A stretch of 41,843 nt of DNA from Fidelibacterota bacterium. Its GTDB lineage: Bacteria; Fidelibacterota; Marinisomatia; Marinisomatales; SCKK01. The DNA lies in NCBI GenBank assembly GCA_004124475.1, contig SCKK01000030.1, forward strand, positions 1 to 41,843. Direction: 5' to 3'. The notes under the pieces are model-generated. The model was not told the DNA's origin, made no database searches, and saw only the letters and a list, made by a program, of their open reading frames with translations. The translations under genes and the position numbers were made by a program. Of this stretch, positions 35,162 to 41,843 are shown piece by piece; positions within the stretch are counted from its first letter, which is position 1, and every line of letters starts with the position of its first letter.

Positions 35162-35479
35162 CTTGAATTATTAATAGGAGTGACTTGTAATCAATATATT
35201 TTTGTATACAACCATCCGTAAATATTTTAATCCGCGAAACTATCAGAAATGGGACCTCTTACCAAGGACAATTCGAATTATTTCTCGATAATTCAGGATG
35301 ATTTCACTCAAAATGTTCTGTCCGAAGGACCCTTCGAATGGACACATACAGTATTAATTGAACAATTTAAGTATCAGGTTCGATCCATCACTCTTTGCAT
35401 CCAAACAATCGGAATACGTACAGGATATGAACATTTTATGTCAATATAAGCGCTGATGCTTAGATTAGACTAAATTATA
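35162..35479 (+). other. Gap with weak open frames only
   Basis: The 318 bases between the anchored protein and the PilM-like gene hold no strong gene. A 66-codon frame (35249-35449, MGPLTKDNSNYFSIIQDDFT...) has acceptable codon use but no ribosome-binding site and no recognised homologue. A second frame (about 35190-35289, reading TTIRKYFNPRNYQKWDLLPR) also looks protein-like but has no usual start codon. One of them could be a small or decayed gene. No repeat module is seen here, unlike other gaps of this size. Confidence 0.4.
35249..35449 (+). CDS. Doubtful small ORF
   Basis: A 66-codon frame from ATG to TAA with amino-acid composition not unlike real proteins, but without a visible ribosome-binding site (upstream CGCGAAACTATCAGAA). 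It lies in an unassigned gap upstream of the PilM-like gene. No signal peptide, membrane helix or motif is visible. It is listed only because the stretch has no better explanation. Confidence 0.18.
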   Translation: MGPLTKDNSNYFSIIQDDFTQNVLSEGPFEWTHTVLIEQFKYQVRSITLCIQTIGIRTGYEHFMSI

Positions 35480-36397
35480 ATGTTAGCTATTTCCATAAAG
35501 AATAATCAGGTCAGATTCGCACAGGCAGATGTATCAGGACATTCTATCATAATTAATCAACTCCAAGTTTTTCCCCTTCCTGAAAACCTTACTACTTCAG
35601 TGAAAAACGAGAATGATTTGAAAGTTGCCTTTGATAGTCTTTTCCAGTCTATCAATGATTCTCTTTCTGTACCTGACAGAGAAATCTATTTATCACTTGG
35701 AAAAAATTGGATTGAGACTGATATACTTTTTGTAGATAGAGATTTGACTGACAGGGAAAAAGAAGAGTTTTTAATGTGGACTCTTAGACTTCGTTATGGC
35801 AATATAAGGGATGACCTTGTCCCATTTTTCCAAAATATTTCTGGCAACAATGACTTACAAGTATTTCAATGTGTTATCCAAAAGAATGTATTAGAATCCA
35901 TAAAGGAAGCAGTTTATGGAATTGGCAGTATCCCGGTTTGGATGGAGCCTTCTGTGCAATCGTCAATACGAGCAATAGCAGGATGTTGTGACACTTTAGA
36001 TTCTCAAGCAGTTCTTATTGAGCCGGAAGGGAGACATTTTCTTGGTAGAATTTTGATTAATGATGAATTGCAATCCATGGCTATTATCAGTGTTAAAGAT
36101 GAGAAAATGATGTTATCTCAAATCAAGGGGAACAAAGAAAATATGTCCCAATTTCTACAAATATTTAATTTTGTCAGAGAGGACAAGGAGAAAAAAGAAT
36201 TCAGTATTTTTTTAATTGGTGAATTTTCTGATATTCAATTAAACAAATGGATAAATCGTATTGAAACCAATAAAATACAAATAGTAGATCCATATCGTAT
36301 GATGGAGAGTAAAACAGTACTATTCCCGGATTCTTCAAATGGATCCTGGGATGTGGATATTCTAGGACTTCTGCTCCGGAGGGGTAACCATGCCTGA
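35480..36397 (+). CDS. PilM-like actin-fold protein, divergent
   Basis: The 305 aa soluble protein has no signal or membrane helix. The layout resembles PilM, the cytoplasmic actin-like protein of type IV pilus and type II secretion inner-membrane complexes: an opening strand pair LAISIKNNQVRFAQADVSG, a mid segment IYLSLGKNWIETDILFVDRD then LTDREKEEFLMWTLRLRYGN and LQVFQCVIQKNVLESIKEAV, then SIPVWMEPSVQSSIRAI, matching PilM order. The usual phosphate-binding motif (GIDIGSSSVK) is replaced by AISIKNNQVR, so nucleotide binding is doubtful. It overlaps a small membrane-protein gene by 8 bases, as pilM does with pilN. Confidence in PilM relatedness is moderate. Confidence 0.6.
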   Translation: MLAISIKNNQVRFAQADVSGHSIIINQLQVFPLPENLTTSVKNENDLKVAFDSLFQSINDSLSVPDREIYLSLGKNWIETDILFVDRDLTDREKEEFLMWTLRLRYGNIRDDLVPFFQNISGNNDLQVFQCVIQKNVLESIKEAVYGIGSIPVWMEPSVQSSIRAIAGCCDTLDSQAVLIEPEGRHFLGRILINDELQSMAIISVKDEKMMLSQIKGNKENMSQFLQIFNFVREDKEKKEFSIFLIGEFSDIQLNKWINRIETNKIQIVDPYRMMESKTVLFPDSSNGSWDVDILGLLLRRGNHA

Positions 36398-36704
36398 GAT
36401 AAATATAATGGGAGAACAAGGTCTTCAGGGAATCATTATCGAAAAGGTATTTGAGGAAAAAACGGAACCTGAAAGGAGTGAGACGCCAAGTAAGAAAAAA
36501 TCCAGCAGGATTCGAGTAGAGGAAATTCTTGCTGCTATTGTATCTTTAGGTGTGATATTGGCGCTTGTTTGGTATTTTTATATGAGGTCACATATAAGAT
36601 CAGAAATAGAGGAATTAACACCAAGACAGTTTAAAGACAGTGTGATTAAAGAAAATCAGAATACTTTCGATCAGGAGCTGGTAACCTACAAATTGATCAC
36701 ATAA
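36390..36704 (+). CDS. Small single-pass membrane protein next to the PilM-like gene
   Basis: The 104 aa protein has a charged cytoplasmic N terminus (about 1-45, rich in E and K), one membrane helix (about 46-66, EILAAIVSLGVILALVWYFY) and a short helical tail (SEIEELTPRQFKDSVIKENQ). PilN has a similar N-terminal tail plus helix that binds PilM, but is normally about 180-200 aa with a periplasmic ferredoxin-like domain, which is missing. The 8-base overlap with the upstream gene indicates coupling. It may be a reduced PilN analogue; sequence similarity alone does not prove this. Confidence 0.6.
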   Translation: MPEINIMGEQGLQGIIIEKVFEEKTEPERSETPSKKKSSRIRVEEILAAIVSLGVILALVWYFYMRSHIRSEIEELTPRQFKDSVIKENQNTFDQELVTYKLIT

Positions 36705-36721
36705 GTCATTTCCGGGAACCC

Positions 36722-37255
36722 GTGAGTTATACTTCGATTATTGCCGGTAGTTTTAAAGGAACTAGACTAAAAACGGGTAATCGAAGTCAAATCCGTCCAA
36801 CTCAATCATGGGTTAGAAAAGGAATTTTCGACACACTTCCAGACCTTTCAGGTGTTACGGTTCTTGATCTTTTCGCAGGTGTAGGCACTCTTGGATTTGA
36901 AGCAATCAGCCGAGGAGCTTCATCTGTAACATTCGTTGATAAAAGTATAAGATCAATTAATATTTTGAAAGATAATCGCCGTCATTTTAATGGAAGTAAT
37001 ATCAAAATAGTTAGGGAAGATGTGTTATCATTTTTAAAAAAGAAGAGCAATTTGCCTTATGATTTGATATTTGCTGATCCCCCATACAGTAAGGTAGATC
37101 TTGATTGTTTGTATTCTTCAGTATTTAAACTATTAACTATTGGCAGTACATTAGTGATTGAATATTCAGTATATGAGAAGTGGAATAGAGAAAATTCGAT
37201 TACTACAAAAAAATATGGTGACACATTAATATCGTACTTCTATAAAAGATCATGA
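36722..37255 (+). CDS. rsmD: 16S rRNA (guanine966-N2)-methyltransferase RsmD
   Basis: RsmD methylates G966 of 16S rRNA using S-adenosylmethionine. The 177 aa protein has the family opening IIAGSFKGTRLKTGN and RPTQSWVRKGIFDTL, the SAM motif LDLFAGVGTLGFEAISRGA, and the catalytic motif IFADPPY. It starts at a GTG (36722) and overlaps coaD by 4 bases. The rsmD-coaD pairing is conserved widely in bacteria, which supports both identifications. Confidence 0.95.
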   Translation: MSYTSIIAGSFKGTRLKTGNRSQIRPTQSWVRKGIFDTLPDLSGVTVLDLFAGVGTLGFEAISRGASSVTFVDKSIRSINILKDNRRHFNGSNIKIVREDVLSFLKKKSNLPYDLIFADPPYSKVDLDCLYSSVFKLLTIGSTLVIEYSVYEKWNRENSITTKKYGDTLISYFYKRS

Positions 37256-37731
37256 TAAACGCAATTTACCCTGGAACGTTTGATCCTATCACAATGGGGC
37301 ATCTGGATATCATTGAAAGAAGTTGTAAACTTTTTGATAAGATTTATGTTACTGTGGCGGTAAATCAAATAAAGAGTACCGTCTTTACATTGGATGAAAG
37401 ATTAGATATGATTAGGAAGTCAACAGAGGCATTATCGCAAGTAGAGGTATCCTATACCTCCGGACTTATTGTTGACTATGCAATAAAGAAAGGAGCAACT
37501 GCACTTATTCGTGGATTGAGATTTGTTTCTGATTTTGAAATTGAATTTCAAATGTCTTGGATGAATAGGCATCTAAATGAAGAAATTATTACCGTTTTTG
37601 TTATGCCTCATGGAAGATATACTCATTTAAATTCTACCGTTATTCGGGAAGTGGCACAACTTGGTGGTGATATTGAAAAGTTTGTCCCTCCAATTGTATT
37701 AGAGAAACTGAAAGAAAAATTTCAGAATTGA
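37252..37731 (+). CDS. coaD: Phosphopantetheine adenylyltransferase
   Basis: CoaD catalyses the penultimate step of coenzyme A synthesis, joining 4'-phosphopantetheine to AMP. The 159 aa protein matches the usual length and shows AIYPGTFDPITMGHLDIIER (nucleotide-binding TxGH), ALIRGLRFVSDFEIEFQM, and the second ATP motif HLNSTVIREVAQLGGD. It is coupled to rsmD upstream by an ATGA overlap and to pta downstream by a TTGA overlap. Placement beside pta puts CoA synthesis next to acetyl-CoA metabolism. Confidence 0.97.
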   Translation: MINAIYPGTFDPITMGHLDIIERSCKLFDKIYVTVAVNQIKSTVFTLDERLDMIRKSTEALSQVEVSYTSGLIVDYAIKKGATALIRGLRFVSDFEIEFQMSWMNRHLNEEIITVFVMPHGRYTHLNSTVIREVAQLGGDIEKFVPPIVLEKLKEKFQN

Positions 37732-38696
37732 ATTCAATTCAGGAGCGAATTCGTGATAGGGCTGCTCGCTTAAATCGTACCCTTGTTTTTCCTGAAGGAC
37801 GTAACAAAAGAATTGTTGTTGCAGCAAAAAAGATTAAAGAGTTGGGAATTGTTGATGTAATCCTTCTCGGAAATATAAATAGTATAAACGAATATGATTT
37901 ACCCGCAAATTTAGAAATTCTTTATCCGGAAAATTGTGATTTCTTTGGTAAATTAACTGATCGTTTTTTGACAATAAATCAAGAAAAAAATCTTGAAATC
38001 GATGAACCTGAAGTGTTCGTGAAAAACACATTGAATTTTGGTGCATTGATGGTGGAACAGGGATATGCAGACGGATGTGTTTGTGGAGCAGTAACATCAT
38101 CCAGTGATGTGATTAAAGCAGCTATCAAACTCATCGGGATGTCGGAATCATCCGAACTGGTTTCCAGCAGTTTTTTAATGACAAGTCCCAATGGAGACAA
38201 ATCTTATACTTTCGCCGACTGTGGAGTAGTTCCAAATCCGACTGCTGAGCAACTTGTTACAATTGCTTATGATTCTGCTCAAACTCATGAGAAATTGACC
38301 GAACAAAAACCGAAAATCGGGTTTCTTTCATATTCTACTAAAGGGAGTGCAAACCATGTAATGGTTGATAAAGTTCGAAAAGCTGCAACCCTTTTTTTTG
38401 ATACTTATCCCGAATACAAAAGTGATGGAGAACTTCAGTTTGATGCTGCTATTATTCCATCGGTAGCAGAAGTAAAAGCGCCTGGTTCTCCCCTGAAAGG
38501 GGAAGCCAATGTTTTGATTTTCCCTGATATAGATGCAGGAAACCTTGGATATAAGATTGCACAAAGATTTGGACGATTCACAGCATGGGGACCATTGTTA
38601 CAAGGACTGAAAAAGCCTATGATGGACTTATCCAGGAGTTGTAATGTTGATGATATTGTGAATATAGCAGCAATATGTGCTATTTTAAGAACATAG
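37728..38696 (+). CDS. pta: Phosphate acetyltransferase
   Basis: Pta interconverts acetyl-CoA and acetyl phosphate. The 322 aa protein is the short, single-domain form. Motifs are RTLVFPEGRNKRIV near the start, MVEQGYADGCVCGAVTSSSD, SSSFLMTSPNG, FADCGVVPNPTAEQLVTIA, FLSYSTKGSANH and the final VLIFPDIDAGNLGYKIAQRF. The TTG start at 37728 overlaps the coaD stop; no better in-frame start preserves the N terminus. No ackA is visible in the window, so acetate production is not fully supported from this segment alone. Confidence 0.95.
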   Translation: MNSIQERIRDRAARLNRTLVFPEGRNKRIVVAAKKIKELGIVDVILLGNINSINEYDLPANLEILYPENCDFFGKLTDRFLTINQEKNLEIDEPEVFVKNTLNFGALMVEQGYADGCVCGAVTSSSDVIKAAIKLIGMSESSELVSSSFLMTSPNGDKSYTFADCGVVPNPTAEQLVTIAYDSAQTHEKLTEQKPKIGFLSYSTKGSANHVMVDKVRKAATLFFDTYPEYKSDGELQFDAAIIPSVAEVKAPGSPLKGEANVLIFPDIDAGNLGYKIAQRFGRFTAWGPLLQGLKKPMMDLSRSCNVDDIVNIAAICAILRT

Positions 38697-38698
38697 CT

Positions 38699-38841
38699 AT
38701 GTTCCAGAGGGGCTCCTCTGGAGAGAATTTCTTAAAAAAGAAGTAGATTGATGGAGTATTGTCCCGGAGGTACTCCTGCGGAGGAGTAGTGCTCTGTAGG
38801 AGCTCCTTCGTAGGAAAATTTTCTGCCTGACGGCAGGCGAT
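38699..38841. repeat. Mosaic palindromic intergenic repeat, copy 7
   Basis: The pta-fmdB gap holds CCAGAGGGGCTCCTCTGG (38704-38721), then GTCCCGGAGGTACTCCTGCGG closing on AGGAGT (38761-38789), homologous to 28811-28838, then AGGAGCTCCTTCGTAGGA, and a GCCTGACGGCAGGC palindrome (38825-38838), which is the reverse complement of the GCCTGCCGTCAGGC core at 21936. All are GC-rich islands in AT-rich flanks. Confidence 0.85.
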
Positions 38842-38863
38842 ATAGAAAAATTATAGGAGAGTA

Positions 38864-39139
38864 ATGCCAACATACGAATATAAATGTAATGAGTGTGGAC
38901 ATATTTTTGAGAAATTACAAAGTATAACTGATGAGCCGTTGAAAGAATGCCCCCTTTGTAGGGGAAAGATACGTCGATTGATAGGAGGTGGTGCAGGTTT
39001 GATATTTAAGGGTTCGGGGTTTTATATCACAGATTACAAAAATGTCGGAGATAAATCCAAAAAAGGAAAAACTGCAAAGTTAGGAAATAGTGGAGATAAA
39101 ATAAAAAATAAAAAAGAAAAGAAAGGTAATGATGATTGA
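38864..39139 (+). CDS. FmdB-family zinc-ribbon protein
   Basis: A 91 aa protein of the FmdB family, with the constant opening [13 protein letters not shown], a CxxC pair at Cys8 and Cys11, a second CxxC at Cys29 and Cys32 (CPLC), then [18 protein letters not shown], which is the usual continuation. The tail is a Lys/Gly-rich disordered stretch. Such small proteins are thought to bind zinc and are often called putative regulators, but no defined role is known. It has a ribosome-binding site (TAGGAGAG) just upstream and overlaps icd by 4 bases (TTGA), so the two genes are probably co-translated. Confidence 0.92.
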   Translation: MPTYEYKCNECGHIFEKLQSITDEPLKECPLCRGKIRRLIGGGAGLIFKGSGFYITDYKNVGDKSKKGKTAKLGNSGDKIKNKKEKKGNDD

Positions 39140-40452
39140 AATTGGGAAAGTATAATTATATCGAAGTTCCAACAGAGGGTGAAATGATAGTTCTGGCTAA
39201 CGGTATTCTTTCTATACCGGATAATCCCATTATTCCATTTATAGAAGGAGATGGAATTGGTCCGGACTTAAGGAGCGCTTCAGTACGAGTTTGGGATGCG
39301 GCTGTAGATAAATCGTACAAAGGAAAGAAGAAAATTGCATGGATGGAAGTATTCGCAGGTCAAAAAGCATTTGACAAGACTGGGGAATGGTTGCCTCAGG
39401 AGACTGTGGTTGCAATCGGGGAATTTTACATTGCTATTAAAGGACCCCTTACAACTCCAGTAGGTGGGGGAATCCGAAGTCTAAATGTTTCACTTCGTCA
39501 ACTCCTTGACCTTTATGCTTGTGTTCGTCCGGTAAGGTGGCTGAAAGGTGTTCCATCCCCGGTTAAACACCCGGAGAAAATGGATATTGTTATCTTTCGT
39601 GAGAATACCGAAGATGTTTATGCAGGTATCGAGTGGCAGAGCGGGAGTGAAGAGGCGGAAAGAATCATCGAGTTTATCAAAAATGACCTAAATAAAGAAA
39701 TTCGTGAAAAGTCTGGTATTGGCATCAAGCCCATCAGTCCATTCGGTTCAAAACGCCTTGTTAGAAAAGCCATCAACTATGCCATCGATCGGGGAAGGAA
39801 GTCTATTACTTTTATGCACAAAGGTAATATAATGAAATATACAGAAGGTGCATTTAAGGACTGGGGGTATGAACTGGCATTGGAAGAGTTTAGAGATCAG
39901 ATAATCACTGAAGCTGAATTATGGGATGAAACAAGGGCAGAGGATGGCGTCACATCTGTCACCAAACATGGTACATTTTCAAATTTGAGAGGAGGAAAAC
40001 CTGCCGGTGATCCCGGTAATCGAATCATTGTGAAAGATCGAATAGCAGATTCCATGTTTCAACAGATTCTTACTCGGACGGATGAATACGATGTGGTATG
40101 TACTCCAAATCTAAACGGTGATTACATTTCGGATGCAGCCGCAGCTCAAGTAGGTGGATTAGGATTGGCACCAGGCGCTAATATCGGTGATTATGTTGCA
40201 CTATTCGAAGCAACTCACGGAACAGCACCTAAATATGCGGGTCAGGATAAGGTGAATCCCGGTTCGCTTATTCTATCGGGAGTGATGATGTTAGAATACC
40301 TGGGCTGGCAGGATGCGGCTGATATGGTTGTCCAGGCAATGGAAGAGACTATCCTTCAAAAGACAGTTACCTATGACTTGGAGCGGCAAATGGAAGGGGC
40401 AACAAAAGTGCCTACATCCAAGTTCGCAGATGCAATTATAGCCAATATGTAA
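39136..40452 (+). CDS. icd: NADP-dependent isocitrate dehydrogenase
   Basis: Icd decarboxylates isocitrate to 2-oxoglutarate in the TCA cycle. It is 438 aa, slightly longer than the E. coli enzyme (416 aa). Signatures are [29 protein letters not shown] (Ser of the isocitrate site), [34 protein letters not shown], and [19 protein letters not shown], with [19 protein letters not shown]; the Lys-Tyr in the last motif indicates NADP rather than NAD. The TTG start at 39136 is chosen because the N-terminal [18 protein letters not shown] matches relatives; an ATG at 39184 would remove this. It overlaps fmdB by 4 bases. Confidence 0.96.
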   Translation: MKLGKYNYIEVPTEGEMIVLANGILSIPDNPIIPFIEGDGIGPDLRSASVRVWDAAVDKSYKGKKKIAWMEVFAGQKAFDKTGEWLPQETVVAIGEFYIAIKGPLTTPVGGGIRSLNVSLRQLLDLYACVRPVRWLKGVPSPVKHPEKMDIVIFRENTEDVYAGIEWQSGSEEAERIIEFIKNDLNKEIREKSGIGIKPISPFGSKRLVRKAINYAIDRGRKSITFMHKGNIMKYTEGAFKDWGYELALEEFRDQIITEAELWDETRAEDGVTSVTKHGTFSNLRGGKPAGDPGNRIIVKDRIADSMFQQILTRTDEYDVVCTPNLNGDYISDAAAAQVGGLGLAPGANIGDYVALFEATHGTAPKYAGQDKVNPGSLILSGVMMLEYLGWQDAADMVVQAMEETILQKTVTYDLERQMEGATKVPTSKFADAIIANM

Positions 40453-40462
40453 ATTTCTTAAT

Positions 40463-40518
40463 AGATGCGACGCACGTTCCCTGTAAAAGATTCCTTTAGA
40501 TCAAAGTGCGTCGCATCT
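40463..40518. terminator. Perfect 13-bp inverted repeat between convergent genes
   Basis: AGATGCGACGCAC (40463-40475) is matched exactly by GTGCGTCGCATCT (40506-40518) across a 30-base loop. It lies between icd (+) and msrBA (-), which converge, so it is well placed to act as a bidirectional terminator. There is no T-run after either arm and the loop is long, so it is not a textbook intrinsic terminator. Its exact symmetry stands out in an otherwise AT-rich region. Confidence 0.55.
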
Positions 40519-40531
40519 GTTTAAGAACCAC

Positions 40532-41452
40532 TTAAAACTTCTTCTTGTAGAAATGGCAATAGGGGAGAGTCCCCTTTTTATCGTAATAATCCTGATGGTA
40601 ATTCTCAGCTTCCCAAAAAGTGTTTCCAGGAGTCACATTTGTGACTACACCGTATCCTTTTTTCTTTAGAATTGTAATCAATTTTACAGCTGTTTCCCTC
40701 TGCTCGTCATCCAAATAGAATATTTCGGATCTATACTGGTGTCCAATATCAGGTCCCTGCCGGTTTAACTGGGTTGGGTCATGAGTCTCAAAAAATAACT
40801 TGGCTAATTTCTCATATGATACTTTTTCCGGATCGTAGATGACTTCTATCGCTTCAGCATGACCTGTCGTTCCCGTGCAGACTTCTTTATATGTTGGGTT
40901 GTCTTTATGTCCGCCAGTGTATCCTACGCTGGTAGAAATGACCCCGTCTATTTTTGATAAGTGATATTCCGTCCCCCAGAAGCATCCTGAAGCAAATACA
41001 GCACGTTGAGTTTTAACTTTATCTGCTGCTGCTACAAAATTCATTGATATTGAATTGATACAATGTCTCGTATTTTTCGATGTGAATCTTTCCCCTAAAA
41101 AAACATGTCCTAAATGAGCACCGCAATTGTTACAAACTATTTCGGTGCGAACACCATCTGCATCAGGAACTCGTTTAACCGCTCCTTCAATTTCATTATC
41201 AAAACTGGGCCAGCCACAATGGGAATCAAATTTATTCTCTGATTGATACAATTGCGCGTTGCATCGCTTGCAAGTGTAAATCCCTGTTTCGTAGTAGTTT
41301 GTATATTTACCGGAGTAAGGTCGCTCTGTCCCTTTTTGAAGGATCACGTATTCTTCTTCGGGTGTCAGTTTGTTGTATGTCATTGTCTGTTGTCCTTTAC
41401 CAATTTGGAGTAGGAATGGAATTATAGAAAATAATATTATTAATTTTTTCAT
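40532..41452 (-). CDS. msrBA: Secreted MsrB-MsrA fusion, peptide-methionine sulfoxide reductase
   Basis: This 306 aa bifunctional enzyme repairs oxidised methionine in proteins. It has a signal peptide (about 1-20, MKKLIILFSIIPFLLQIGKG), so it acts in the periplasm or outside. Residues about 25-140 are MsrB, with zinc cysteines Cys61, Cys64, Cys107 and Cys110, HCGWPSF (78-84) and the catalytic RHCINS (Cys131). Residues about 148-306 are MsrA, with the catalytic GCFWG (Cys157). The order is MsrB then MsrA. The gene faces the opposite way from its neighbours and stands alone. Upstream sequence is AT-rich with no obvious operator. Confidence 0.94.
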   Translation of the reverse strand: MKKLIILFSIIPFLLQIGKGQQTMTYNKLTPEEEYVILQKGTERPYSGKYTNYYETGIYTCKRCNAQLYQSENKFDSHCGWPSFDNEIEGAVKRVPDADGVRTEIVCNNCGAHLGHVFLGERFTSKNTRHCINSISMNFVAAADKVKTQRAVFASGCFWGTEYHLSKIDGVISTSVGYTGGHKDNPTYKEVCTGTTGHAEAIEVIYDPEKVSYEKLAKLFFETHDPTQLNRQGPDIGHQYRSEIFYLDDEQRETAVKLITILKKKGYGVVTNVTPGNTFWEAENYHQDYYDKKGTLPYCHFYKKKF

Positions 41453-41720
41453 TTACTTAATTTCTTAACGTGGATAACGTGAGATATTATTAGCATTTCC
41501 AATTTTAATGACATATCATGTAAAATTGTATGCTTTTTCAAATTAAAACAGACCAATGTGAAGAAAGTTCCTAAGCAGAATGTCTCTGTACCTTGATGTG
41601 GTTGGACTCTTAAATGTGAAGGGAATATCTGCCAACTTGAGAATAACATCTTTTTTTTCTAATTAGCTAAGAAACTTGACTAATTCATATTTCTTACTTA
41701 ATTTACATAAGAATTATCAG
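41453..41720 (-). other. AT-rich stretch between msrBA and an IS element
   Basis: The 268 bases upstream of msrBA hold no convincing gene. A 66-codon minus-strand frame (41449-41649) overlaps the msrBA start and has a low-complexity, non-family sequence. The msrBA promoter should be here. No member of the palindromic repeat family is seen. Confidence 0.45.
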
Positions 41721-41745
41721 TAGTGTCCGGTTAAAATAAGTATAA

Positions 41746-41817
41746 GGTCTGGTAATCCTCATAAAGGAGAGTAATTTCTCCTTATGAAATCATAGAATAA
41801 CAGAGGAGAACCAGACC
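41746..41817 (+). promoter_or_regulatory. Predicted hairpin covering the transposase ribosome-binding site
   Basis: GGTCTGGT (41746-41753) pairs with ACCAGACC (41810-41817), TCCTC (41756-41760) pairs with GAGGA (41803-41807), and inside this ATAAAGGAGA (41761-41770) pairs with TCTCCTTAT (41777-41785) with one bulge. The GAGGAG ribosome-binding site at 41803-41808 would be paired. The transposase ATG begins at 41818, directly after the 3' arm. Transcripts reading in from outside would carry the whole dyad and should be poorly translated. Confidence 0.6.
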
Positions 41818-41843
41818 ATGAGGCAAGTTAACACGATTATGTT
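41818..41843 (+). CDS. IS transposase, first eight codons only (cut by window edge)
   Basis: ATG at 41818 preceded by GAGGAG (9-10 bases upstream) begins MRQVNTIM and then runs off the end. This opening matches my memory of IS4-family transposases with a DUF4372 N-terminal domain ('MRQVNT...'). Eight codons are too few to prove it; the terminal repeat just upstream supports it. Confidence 0.5.

Larger units (their letters stand above)
41721..41843 (+). mobile_element. Left end of an insertion sequence, probably IS4 family (partial)
   Basis: TAGTGTCCGGTTAAAATAAG (41721-41740) matches my recollection of terminal repeats of IS4-family elements. A transposase-like start follows at 41818 (MRQVNTIM, resembling the DUF4372 N-terminal domain of these transposases). 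Between them is a dyad that can fold over the ribosome-binding site. The element continues past the window, so the right end, target duplication and completeness cannot be judged. The family label is from memory of terminal sequence and start motif. Confidence 0.6.

Noticed and set aside
11361-38841. CRISPR array
   Set aside because: The repeated modules are unequal, palindromic, far apart and not separated by uniform spacers.
41449-41649. Minus-strand 66-codon ORF overlapping the msrBA start
   Set aside because: No family-like sequence, no ribosome-binding site, and it overlaps a real gene start; most likely by chance.
1-41843. tRNA or rRNA genes
   Set aside because: No cloverleaf with CCA-proximal stem and T-loop (GGTTCRANTCC) was recognised in the gaps, and no conserved rRNA segments were seen; a covariance-model search would settle it.

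Overview
This 41.8 kb window is an AT-rich bacterial chromosome segment, almost entirely coded on the + strand. Only one convincing gene (a secreted MsrB-MsrA fusion at the right end) is on the - strand. The genes suggest a Gram-negative member of the Fibrobacteres-Chlorobi-Bacteroidetes (FCB) assemblage. There is a PorV-family outer-membrane protein next to a protein with a C-terminal type IX secretion (T9SS) sorting domain, plus BamD, many signal-peptide and lipoprotein genes, and a short Bacteroidetes-style glycogen-synthase-like protein beside a lipoprotein gene. Candidatus Marinimicrobia (SAR406) or a related candidate phylum is my best guess. This is inference from gene content; no rRNA gene is present to prove it.

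Layout. 1-5.5 kb: the rod-shape/elongasome operon mreB-mreC-mreD-mrdA(PBP2)-rodA, with overlapping genes. 5.7-11.3 kb: envelope genes, namely a CpoB-like TPR protein, a GT5-like protein without the usual sugar-nucleotide motif, a lipoprotein, a beta-barrel protein and a TPR lipoprotein. 11.6-12.9 kb: glyA. 13.1-17.2 kb: a TRAP transporter of the TatT-type (tatT, dctP-like, fused dctQM). 17.5-26.9 kb: a second envelope block, with PorV family, a catalytically dead M6 peptidase homologue with T9SS tail, a gluzincin/TolB-propeller/outer-membrane hybrid, a DUF5683-like protein and BamD. 26.9-28.8 kb: nadD, a broken Na+/Ca2+ antiporter fragment and an intact antiporter. 29.0-33.4 kb: ftsE-ftsX, then hrcA-grpE-dnaJ (dnaK is not here). 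33.4-36.7 kb: two ComEA-like helix-hairpin-helix membrane proteins, an unknown anchored protein, a PilM-like actin-fold protein and a small membrane protein. 36.7-40.5 kb: rsmD-coaD-pta, then an FmdB zinc ribbon and icd. 40.5-41.5 kb: msrBA on the other strand. From 41.72 kb: the left end of an insertion sequence that runs off the window.

Most of the larger intergenic gaps carry members of a mosaic family of palindromic repeats built from a few recurring modules: GCCTGCC/GGCAGGC, TCCGTCAGCTGACGGA, ATCCCGAA/TTCGGGAT, ACTCCT/AGGAGT, CCCCGTA/TACGGGG, and a 7-bp GTGAAAC-type tandem repeat. One copy lies inside the remains of a Na+/Ca2+ antiporter gene, which suggests these modules can insert into genes.

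The points most worth following are: (1) the M6 pseudopeptidase beside PorV, where all three HExxH catalytic residues are replaced; (2) the modular repeat family and its insertion into a gene; (3) the HhH/PilM-like cluster, which looks like a reduced or divergent pilus or DNA-uptake module; (4) an IS end whose predicted hairpin covers the transposase ribosome-binding site; (5) the short GT5-like protein lacking KxGGL.
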